From NCBI RefSeq assembly GCF_024346315.1, contig NZ_JAGQCS010000003.1, positions 186,001 to 250,000 of the forward strand: a stretch of 64,000 nt of DNA, in the 5' to 3' direction. The notes under the pieces are model-generated. The model did not search any database, was not told the origin of the DNA, and worked only from the letters and a program-made list of their open reading frames with translations. Position 1 is the first letter of the stretch. Every line of letters starts with the position of its first letter. Origin of the DNA: Cyanobium sp. ATX 6F1. Its GTDB lineage: Bacteria > Cyanobacteriota > Cyanobacteriia > PCC-6307 > Cyanobiaceae. The translations under genes were made by a program, and so were the position numbers. Positions 38,053-44,844 of the stretch are shown piece after piece.

Positions 38053-39711
38053 TTGAGAATTGTTGGTCCCACGGGTCTCAGGCGCTGCTTTTTCGTGGTC
38101 TTCATCGGCGGGGCCCTTCTGCACGCGCCCATGGCCTGGGCCTATGTGCCCCTGATGGCCGGGCAGTCGGCTCGGCCCTTGCAGGGCAACTTCAACAACG
38201 TGCCGGTGTTGCACTCCAATCAGCCCGAGGAGGTCCTCGGAGCTGGAATCCTGGTCAACACGGCCCCAGGCTCGGCGCTGACCGCTGAAACCGGTCAGCC
38301 CCTCGCCAATGCCGCCTTCACCTTCAACGGTGATTTCGGGTTGCATGTGCACCACAAATACACCCCCCAGGAGGGAGCCCAGGCCAGTGCCGGGCGTTAC
38401 CGCGCCGAGCTCACCCTGGCCACGATTCTGATCAACTCCGGCTACGCGCCGGTACGCATCCGCTTTGATCGTGGCGCCGTCAGCAACAGCTTTGAGGCTC
38501 CCTACCGCCCCAGCTACCTGATGGGGGTCAAGCCCCTGGGTCCCCGTCCCTGGAACACCGGGCCAGGAGATGCCACGGCGGTGATGATGTTGCGCGGAAA
38601 GCTCGACGCCCGTGTTCCGACCGAAGTGGTGGTGCCTGCACGCAGCCGCATGGTGCTGTTCCGCACCCAGTTGCCCGCCCAGGGCATCGCCAACGGTCTG
38701 CTCAAGGGCCGCAGCGATGGCCCCTTCCAGATGGCCGTGGTCGCCGCGGAGAATCCCCAGAACGACTACGACATCGTGGCCGTGTTGGACCAGGGGGTGC
38801 TGGCACCCGGGCGGATCTACCTGAACCGGCTGGCCGACATCGAAAGCGGGCGGGTCTTCTCCCGGGTTGCCGGCGTGGCCTACGGCGATGCCTACCAGGC
38901 TTCGCTGAATTACGACCTGCGCCAGGCCCCCCTGCATGTGCCCTTGACCAGCACCAACCGTCACAACTTCGGCACTGGCGAAGTTCAGGTGAATCCCTTG
39001 GCCAGCCGCATGCTGGATTCCTCCCTCGACAACGTCGGCACCTACGGGGTGCGCTACGACGTCCAGCTGAATCTGGTGGGCAATGGCCCCTACGTGCTGG
39101 CCTTGAGCCATCCAACCCCTAATGGCCGGAACTTCACGGCCTTTCGAGGCTCGATCGGCATCGAGACCGCAGAGGGCTACCGGGAGGTCCACGTGGGCAT
39201 GCGTTCCGGCGAAAGCCTTGCCCTGACGACCTTGAACCTGCGACCCGGTGTCATCAACACGGTCAAGGTCAGCCTTGTTTATCCCGCCGACTGCACACCA
39301 GGACACCTGCTCAGCGTGGTGCCCGAACTGCAGTTGGCCCAATTGTTCGAGCGGGAGCGCCAGGTGCAACTCGCCCGGGCGGCAGCGGCCCGCCCGGCGG
39401 CAGCGGCGCCTGCACCGCCGGAGGTGGCGGCCAATGGCAACCCCGCAGCCAAGACCACCCCCGGCGCCAAGCCCCGAACCCCATCGGCGTCGGCCAATCG
39501 ACGGCGCACCAACCCGGCGGCCCCATGGAGCAGGCCTGTAGCGCCTCCGCCCTTGATCAACAATTCCCTGATCGGCAACCCCTCCGCCGGTGTGAACCAA
39601 ATGCCTCCGGCGTTCATTCCACCGGCCCGCATGAGTCAGACCCTGATTGAGCGCTACCAGCAGGCGGTGGACGCCCAACAGCGGATCATCAGGAATCTGA
39701 TGGGGCGCTGA
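38053..39711 (+). CDS. DUF3370 exported protein
   Basis: A 552-aa protein of the DUF3370 family seen in cyanobacteria. A signal peptide covers about residues 1-30 (hydrophobic FFVVFIGGALL, cleavage after AMAWA-like), so it is periplasmic or outer-membrane associated. The body shows AFTFNGDFGLHVHHKY, and many beta-like repeats. The last 130 residues are Pro/Ala-rich and then LIERYQQAVDAQQRI. Start is TTG 38053; later ATGs would delete the signal peptide. Function is unknown; an S-layer-like or envelope role is only inference. The gap upstream (37886-38052) is non-coding. Confidence 0.82.
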   Translation: MRIVGPTGLRRCFFVVFIGGALLHAPMAWAYVPLMAGQSARPLQGNFNNVPVLHSNQPEEVLGAGILVNTAPGSALTAETGQPLANAAFTFNGDFGLHVHHKYTPQEGAQASAGRYRAELTLATILINSGYAPVRIRFDRGAVSNSFEAPYRPSYLMGVKPLGPRPWNTGPGDATAVMMLRGKLDARVPTEVVVPARSRMVLFRTQLPAQGIANGLLKGRSDGPFQMAVVAAENPQNDYDIVAVLDQGVLAPGRIYLNRLADIESGRVFSRVAGVAYGDAYQASLNYDLRQAPLHVPLTSTNRHNFGTGEVQVNPLASRMLDSSLDNVGTYGVRYDVQLNLVGNGPYVLALSHPTPNGRNFTAFRGSIGIETAEGYREVHVGMRSGESLALTTLNLRPGVINTVKVSLVYPADCTPGHLLSVVPELQLAQLFERERQVQLARAAAARPAAAAPAPPEVAANGNPAAKTTPGAKPRTPSASANRRRTNPAAPWSRPVAPPPLINNSLIGNPSAGVNQMPPAFIPPARMSQTLIERYQQAVDAQQRIIRNLMGR

Positions 39712-39732
39712 GCCACCGCCGACCCGCACCCT

Positions 39733-40752
39733 GTGGCCGACCCCACTGATCAGGACAGACGACGCATTTCGGTCGATCTTCCAATCGAGATGCTTGCCAA
39801 ACTCGATGCACTCAAAAAGGAGTGGGGTCTGCGCAAGCGCGGTGACCTGTTCGAGCGACTGCTGGAAATGGTGCTTCCAGGCCAGGAAGACCAGGACGTC
39901 CTCGAGGAAGATGCGAGCCGCGATGCGCCCTTCCATGAGCGTGGTGCCCTGGTGCTGGTCAGCCGAGAGGCTCAATCTGAGCTGGCGTTGGATTTTGATC
40001 CAGAGGACATTGCTGACGGGGAGGCCGATGGATGGGCACAGTCAACCGCCAGCAGAGCGCCGCGATCAGGGTCCGGAGGGATCGATCTGCCTGGTTTTGT
40101 GCGCCGTCAGACGAACCAGGTCAGGCGCAGTCTCAACCCTCGGCCGGCGATCAGCAACGGCCAGGAGCCCCTGGCCCTCGTCCAGCCCGGGGAGCTGGAG
40201 CGGGCCCTGCGCACAGCCGAGGATCACTGGATCGACGTGTATGGCAAGCCCGCCAACCCTGCGGTGCTGGAGGCTTCCATGGTCTGGCTGGCCCAGGACA
40301 TCTGGCGTCAATCGGACCAGAGCGAAGGTCGGCCGTTCAGTTGGAGCCTGACCGAGCAGATCATCCAGGGGATTGCTCCCGCCTGGGCCCCCCAGGAGCC
40401 ATCGTTCGCACGGGTGGTGGTGGCGGCCGGTCTGTTGGAGGATCCCTTCAGTGCCAACACGTTGACCCTGCGCATCCCCACATTGATTCGACGCTTCGTC
40501 CACCGCTTCCGACGGCGCCCCAGGGGCACATCGTTCCAGGCCCTGGAAAACACCATGACCCTGCATGGAGCGCTGAAGCTGTTGCAATTGCCGACCACGG
40601 CGGGGCACCGGCTCACCCTGGCCGCCATCCGAGAGGCCTACCGGCTGCAGGCCGCGAGCCACCATCCCGATGCCGGTGGCTCGGTGGAGGCGATGCGGCG
40701 CTTGAACGAGGCCTATCAGTTGCTGAAGGAGTTGTACCGCCAACCGGCCTGA
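39733..40752 (+). CDS. J-domain protein with ribbon-helix-helix-like N-terminus
   Basis: A 339-aa protein. Residues about 9-48 (RRRISVDLPIEMLAKLDALK, then RKRGDLFERLLEMVL) look like a ribbon-helix-helix DNA-binding motif: one strand followed by two helices. A variable acidic linker follows, then a helical central region (about 150-290). The C-terminus is J-domain-like: REAYRLQAASHHPDAGG with the HPD triad at 311-313, then MRRLNEAYQLLKELY, so it could recruit a DnaK. No zinc-finger or G/F region is seen. GTG start. It lies 21 bases after DUF3370, on the same strand. Confidence 0.8.
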   Translation: MADPTDQDRRRISVDLPIEMLAKLDALKKEWGLRKRGDLFERLLEMVLPGQEDQDVLEEDASRDAPFHERGALVLVSREAQSELALDFDPEDIADGEADGWAQSTASRAPRSGSGGIDLPGFVRRQTNQVRRSLNPRPAISNGQEPLALVQPGELERALRTAEDHWIDVYGKPANPAVLEASMVWLAQDIWRQSDQSEGRPFSWSLTEQIIQGIAPAWAPQEPSFARVVVAAGLLEDPFSANTLTLRIPTLIRRFVHRFRRRPRGTSFQALENTMTLHGALKLLQLPTTAGHRLTLAAIREAYRLQAASHHPDAGGSVEAMRRLNEAYQLLKELYRQPA

Positions 40753-40869
40753 TCACACTGGTCTCGCCTGAGACATAAGATCAGCCAGGGGCCTGGTCCC
40801 AAGGGTGCGCCTCAAGCACGATCCATGAACTCAGGAAGGATCCACTGTGTTGCGAATGGGTCTAGTGTC

Positions 40870-40899
40870 TTGACTCATCATGCGTCTCAAATAGATAAA
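40870..40899 (+). promoter_or_regulatory. Candidate promoter inside the gene-poor interval
   Basis: TTGACT at 40870-40875 (five of six to consensus) and GATAAA at 40894-40899 (four of six to TATAAT), separated by 18 bases. It points into the interval that has no recognised gene, so it could drive a small RNA. Only pattern matching supports it. Confidence 0.35.
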
Positions 40900-41131
40900 C
40901 TGAGAAATGAGTGAGTACCGCCTTGGACTCTCTCGGCCGGGCGAATGGCCAGGGAGTGAGACTCGTCTATTTTGACGCGACTAAGAATTGAGTCTAGACC
41001 TGCTAAGCGTCGTAGTTGGGATCATTGGGAATGGTGCGACCATGTTCCCGTCGAGCGTTGGCGGCGAGGTCCCGGCGCATCGATCATGGTCTTTATCAGT
41101 TTGTCTTAGGTCGATGATCAACATCAGCCAT

Positions 41132-41147
41132 CAACTCCGAGGAGTTG
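41132..41147. repeat. Inverted repeat, 7-bp arms, GA loop
   Basis: CAACTCC-GA-GGAGTTG is a perfect 7-bp inverted repeat in the gene-poor interval. The two-base centre makes it a better candidate for a dimeric protein-binding site than for an RNA hairpin. A smaller GTTG-TT-CAAC follows about ten bases later. No T-run follows. Confidence 0.5.
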
Positions 41148-41660
41148 CGGTAGGCGTTGTTCAACACACTGAATGATTCTTTTCGGCAATCTGCATTCAT
41201 TCCACAGATCAATGATAAAAACCGCTCAAGGAAGCAGGCTCTGATGAGCGAAAGCAACTGTTGTGCTCGTGAACAGTCTTCAAGCGGAAATGACTGCGAT
41301 TCCGCATTGCCTGAAGCTGAACAGTTAGCTGTCAAGAATTGTTTTTGACGTGATTCTGGCCGTCGCCATGCTTGCGGCCCTGTGCTGGGAGTGGCGCGGT
41401 TTGCGTGACCCTGTGTGCCGATCCCATCAAGTTCTCCTTGCGATGGGACGACGATGTTGATCTCTCATGGGCCAGGCCTCCATGGACCCCATCGGGCCAG
41501 GGTGCTCAGCTCGACGGGCTTGATCCTTAGAGCGGAAGGCCGTGACCAATTCCTGATCGGGGCCTCCTTGAACGGTGCAGGAGCTGTCCAGTCCATGGGG
41601 TCGCGGTTGTCCAAGGCTTAATGGATGCCCAAGAAGCATTGCCACAGCTGTGTTTTTGAG

Positions 41661-41693
41661 CTTGCGTACCTGTGTCAAACACAGGTACGCAAG
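41661..41693. repeat. Perfect 15-bp inverted repeat with CAA loop
   Basis: Arms 41661-41675 and 41679-41693 are exact reverse complements (CTTGCGTACCTGTGT and its mirror) around a three-base loop CAA. It is the strongest hairpin seen outside genes. A run of five T lies on the 5' side of the + strand, and no T-run follows on either strand, so it is not a standard intrinsic terminator. A structured RNA or element end is possible. Confidence 0.6.
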
Positions 41694-41783
41694 AGTGGGA
41701 TCCTCCAAAGGGGGCAATCGGTCGACGTCGCGCTCAGCTCGAGACTTCCCATGGCTACAGCGCCCATGGGCCACAGGAAAGTA

Positions 41784-41802
41784 TCGCAAGTCGCACTTGC
41801 GA
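41784..41802. repeat. Perfect 8-bp inverted repeat with CGC loop
   Basis: TCGCAAGT-CGC-ACTTGCGA, arms 41784-41791 and 41795-41802. It lies about 90 bases after the 15-bp hairpin and has a similar three-base loop. No T-run follows. Confidence 0.5.
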
Positions 41803-42100
41803 GGCATTCCTAGATTAGTAAATGGACTAGTATGAGAGCACTGAGACAAATCGATTGGTCCATGGTCTCAGGATCGATGGAGAGCCAGGGAACTCCTTGG
41901 TTCGCGTCTGCATGGCAGGCGCCCATCGATGTTCGTTTCCACCGCAGTTGTGAACCATCTGACGACAGATTCCTTCGCGGTGTTGGGTGACCCATCGGCC
42001 GACGTTCAAGGGTGCTGTGCTGCGAAATGCGCTCACATCACCAGGTCAGGCCTGGGTGAAACGCGCACTGGCGACGATGGCGGGACCTTCATAATGCGTG

Positions 42101-42145
42101 ATCCATAAGTCTTGGATTTGACTTAATTCAAGACTTATTATGGAT
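42101..42145. repeat. Imperfect AT-rich inverted repeat
   Basis: Left arm ATCCATAAGTCTTG (42101-42114) and right arm CAAGACTTATTATGGAT (42129-42145) pair over all 14 left-arm bases, with three extra bases bulging from the right arm. A 14-base AT-rich spacer lies between. Flanking bases show partial further symmetry. This could be a small palindromic element or a remnant of paired element ends. Confidence 0.5.
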
Positions 42146-42833
42146 CCCGTATGGGATGCTCTGGATCGACCGGTATCGAGCCCTTGGCCTTTCCCCGGAC
42201 CCCGCCCTTGTCCCTGCCCGGTGGCCCATCGCTCCAGGGGCGAAGACCCTGACCGGATGAACGCCTTCATGTGAGCCACCAATTACGTTGATGTCTGTCT
42301 TTGGGGCAGGGTTCTGCTGGCGCCACCGCGGAGGGCCCTGGGCCAAGTGGTGCCGTCGATCTCATTTGGTACTTGCTTCGCGCCTTGTGGCCTGAATCAA
42401 GTGAGACCAATGCGACAATCCGTTCGTCGGATGGGGAAGGTCATCCCGCCGCTGCCAAGCGACATTGATCCAACCGTCTCATCTGGGTTGAATGCAAGGA
42501 CTTGATCTGGGAATCAAGTGATCCACTTGTGACGGTTGTCGCCGAACAGGCGATCGATCGCGTCATCAGCGTTTTGGCTCTGATTTCAGCCCAGGCGGCA
42601 TGGCCATGGTGGTGGTGCCGCCTGGGCGACTCATGTATTCCCTTAGGGCCGCCAAGATTGATTCTGCCTAATTCTGTTCCTGCAATTCTCGCCTGAGACT
42701 ACTACCTGGTCTTGCAGCGATCCTTGAATGAGACGATTGAAGCGGCCTTGTCAACGTTGCCCGTGCGCATGGTCGCTTCCCATCGCCACAGCCATCGTTC
42801 GACTGGTTTGTGGATGGGTTCGTGACCCTGGGC

Positions 42834-43328
42834 TCAGTTGGGGGTCTGGAGGCTCTTGATCAGGAAGTCAAAGTAGGGGCCTGCCAGCTCGGCTTCGTCC
42901 GTGGAGAGCAGAACGAGGGAAGCCTCCTTGAGGGCGCGCATCGATTCGACCATGCCCGGAAGGGGCACACCCAGGCTGTTGTACATCTCGCGGGCCCCTT
43001 CGACGCCGATCTTCTGGATCAGCTCCGTGCTGCCGGCCAGAACCCCGTAGGTCACCAAGCGGAGGTACCAGCTGAAGTCGCGCAGGCACTGGGCCCGTTG
43101 TTTCTGTCCGTAGGCATTGCCGCCGGGGGCCACATAGTCGGGCTTACGGGTAAAGAGCTGTCGGGCGGCTTCGTCGACGATCTTCTTTTCGTTGTCCGTG
43201 AGCGAGCGCACAACCTGCAAGCGCGTTGATCCGCCCGAGAGAAAGTCAACGATCGAGCGCAGCTCACCGCCACTGGGGTACCGCAACTCGTCGTCTGCTT
43301 GGAGGATCAGATCCCGAACGACGCTCAT
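42834..43328 (-). CDS. apcD: Allophycocyanin B alpha subunit (ApcD)
   Basis: Phycobilisome core subunit acting as a terminal emitter that passes energy to photosystems. The protein is 164 aa. The start MSVVRDLILQADDELRYPSG fits ApcD rather than ApcA or ApcF. The bilin-attachment Cys81 is in AQCLRDFSWYLRLVTYGV, with the conserved Asn and Asp of the chromophore pocket (PGGNAYGQ) before it. It is alone on its strand, beside a 2 kb gene-poor gap, and divergent from rlmD by 154 bases. Other phycobilisome genes are not in the window. Confidence 0.93.
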   Translation of the reverse strand: MSVVRDLILQADDELRYPSGGELRSIVDFLSGGSTRLQVVRSLTDNEKKIVDEAARQLFTRKPDYVAPGGNAYGQKQRAQCLRDFSWYLRLVTYGVLAGSTELIQKIGVEGAREMYNSLGVPLPGMVESMRALKEASLVLLSTDEAELAGPYFDFLIKSLQTPN

Positions 43329-43482
43329 CTACGGCACCATGAACTTTGGAACTTTATCCAGTGTGCCCCTCGCCTGAAACGGTTTTCCGATGAGGTGTAA
43401 CGCCCCTTCGCATCCAATCGCTCCCTGGGTCCGCCTGCGTCACCGATAGGGTCGAGGTCCGAGAGCGCGGCTCAGACCCTTC

Positions 43483-44844
43483 ATGGATTCTCCAGCCCCC
43501 AGCCCCGGAACGCGCCTCATTGTGAGGATCACTGGTCTCAACCATCAGGGTCAGGGCGTCGGCCGCAGCGCTGATCAGGTGGTGTTCGTCGATGGGGCCC
43601 TCCCCGGTGAAACCGTGGACGTGATCGTGCGCCACCGTGCCAAGCGCCATCTGCTGGCGGAGCACCGCTCCACGTTGCTGCTCAGCCCCGATCGGCGGCG
43701 GCCCCCCTGCATCCTGGCCGACCGCTGCGGCGGATGCTCGGTGCAGCATCTCGAGGATGGCGCCCAGGCTCGCTGGAAAGAAGACATGGTGCAGCAGGCG
43801 CTGCGACGGATCGGCGGCTTCGAACTGAACGTTGCGCCGATCCTGTCGTCTGAGGCGTTCCTTGGTTACCGCAACCGTGCCGTGATCCCCCTCGAGCGCA
43901 CAGAAGATGGCACGTTGCGGGCTGGCTTCTACCGCAGTGGCAGTCACCGCATCGTGAACATGAACCGTTGTCCGGTGCTGGATCCTCGGCTGGATCGCTT
44001 GATCGCCCCGATCAAGCTCGACCTGGAGCAGAGCGACTGGCCCGTGGATGCGGATCTCAGCGCTGAGGGGGGCCTGCGGCACCTGGCCCTGCGCCTTGGC
44101 CACCACACCGGTGAGCTGCTGATCACCTTGATCAGCAGCCACCGCCACCTGCCCGATCTGCCTGTCCTCGCGGCGGCCTGGATGGAGCGCTGGCCGGAGT
44201 TGGTGGGGGTGTGCCTGAACCTTCAGCCCACAGCGTCCAACACCCTCTTCGGGGCCGAAACCGAAACCGTGGCGGGTCGCCCTTGGTTGCTGGAGCGTTT
44301 TGCAGGCCAGGACCTGCGCATCGCTGCCGACACTTTTTTTCAGGTGAACACGGCCCAGGCAGAGCGTCTGGTGCCGTCGCTGATCGAGGCACTGGCCGTG
44401 CGGGCTGGGACTCGCCTGGTGGATGCCTACTGCGGGATCGGTACCTTCAGCCTGCCTCTGGCGGCGGCGGGAGCCTCGGTCCTGGGGCTGGAGCAGCACC
44501 CAGGATCGGTGGAACAGGCTCGTGCCAATGCCGAGCGCAATGGTCTGGAGCGTTGCCAATTTGAGGCCACCGACGTGGAGACCTCCCTGGCCGAGGCCCT
44601 CGATGGGGCCGACGCCCTGCTGCTGGATCCGCCGCGCAAGGGACTTTCCCCTGGCGTCTGCGCGACCATCGCCGCCTCAGCGCCGGAGCGGGTGGCCTAC
44701 CTGAGCTGCAACCCCGCCACCCTGGCCCGTGACCTGGCGATGCTCTGCGCCGAGGGGCGCCTAACGCTCACCAGCGTGCAACCGGTGGATTTCTTCCCCC
44801 AGACCAGTCACGTGGAAAGCCTCGCCATCCTTCAGCGCAACTGA
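43483..44844 (+). CDS. rlmD: 23S rRNA (uracil-C5)-methyltransferase, RlmD/RumA family
   Basis: AdoMet-dependent 5-methyluridine methyltransferase with an Fe-S cluster. The protein is 453 aa. A TRAM-like barrel is at residues about 8-60. The cluster cysteines are Cys76, Cys82 and Cys85 in PPCILADRCGGCSVQ, plus one later. The AdoMet motif is VDAYCGIGTFSLPLAAAG, followed by LLLDPPRKGL and the catalytic Cys in YLSCNPATLARDL. Whether the target is U1939 (RlmD) or another uridine (RlmC/TrmA-like) cannot be decided by sequence alone. It converges with pheT, overlapping by 13 bases. Confidence 0.92.
   Translation: MDSPAPSPGTRLIVRITGLNHQGQGVGRSADQVVFVDGALPGETVDVIVRHRAKRHLLAEHRSTLLLSPDRRRPPCILADRCGGCSVQHLEDGAQARWKEDMVQQALRRIGGFELNVAPILSSEAFLGYRNRAVIPLERTEDGTLRAGFYRSGSHRIVNMNRCPVLDPRLDRLIAPIKLDLEQSDWPVDADLSAEGGLRHLALRLGHHTGELLITLISSHRHLPDLPVLAAAWMERWPELVGVCLNLQPTASNTLFGAETETVAGRPWLLERFAGQDLRIAADTFFQVNTAQAERLVPSLIEALAVRAGTRLVDAYCGIGTFSLPLAAAGASVLGLEQHPGSVEQARANAERNGLERCQFEATDVETSLAEALDGADALLLDPPRKGLSPGVCATIAASAPERVAYLSCNPATLARDLAMLCAEGRLTLTSVQPVDFFPQTSHVESLAILQRN

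Larger units (their letters stand above)
40753..42833. other. Gene-poor, hairpin-rich 2 kb interval
   Basis: Between the J-domain gene and apcD no convincing coding frame exists. Short frames such as 41096-41335 (-), 41157-41348 (+) and 42502-42696 (+) lack recognisable domains. The interval is AT-richer than its surroundings in places: 41161-41220 counts 21 G or C of 60. It contains several inverted repeats listed separately, one candidate promoter, and the 11-mer GAATCAAGTGA twice (about 42393 and 42511). Candidates are an untranslated RNA, decayed mobile-element remains, or a replaced locus. No transposase frame was recognised. Confidence 0.7.

Noticed and set aside
37783-39975. 730-codon open frame on the - strand across DUF3370
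   Set aside because: It runs antisense to DUF3370, which has a signal peptide and family pattern; the antisense product is compositionally biased and spans several gene boundaries.
41096-41348. Short frames on both strands of the gene-poor gap (79 aa and 63 aa)
   Set aside because: Mutually overlapping, no domain, no good ribosome-binding site; treated as chance frames in an AT-leaning region.
42502-42696. A 64-aa frame with Trp/Leu-rich end in the gap, possibly a transposase or membrane remnant
   Set aside because: No transposase motif (DDE, HTH) and no matching terminal repeats; kept only as part of the gene-poor interval.
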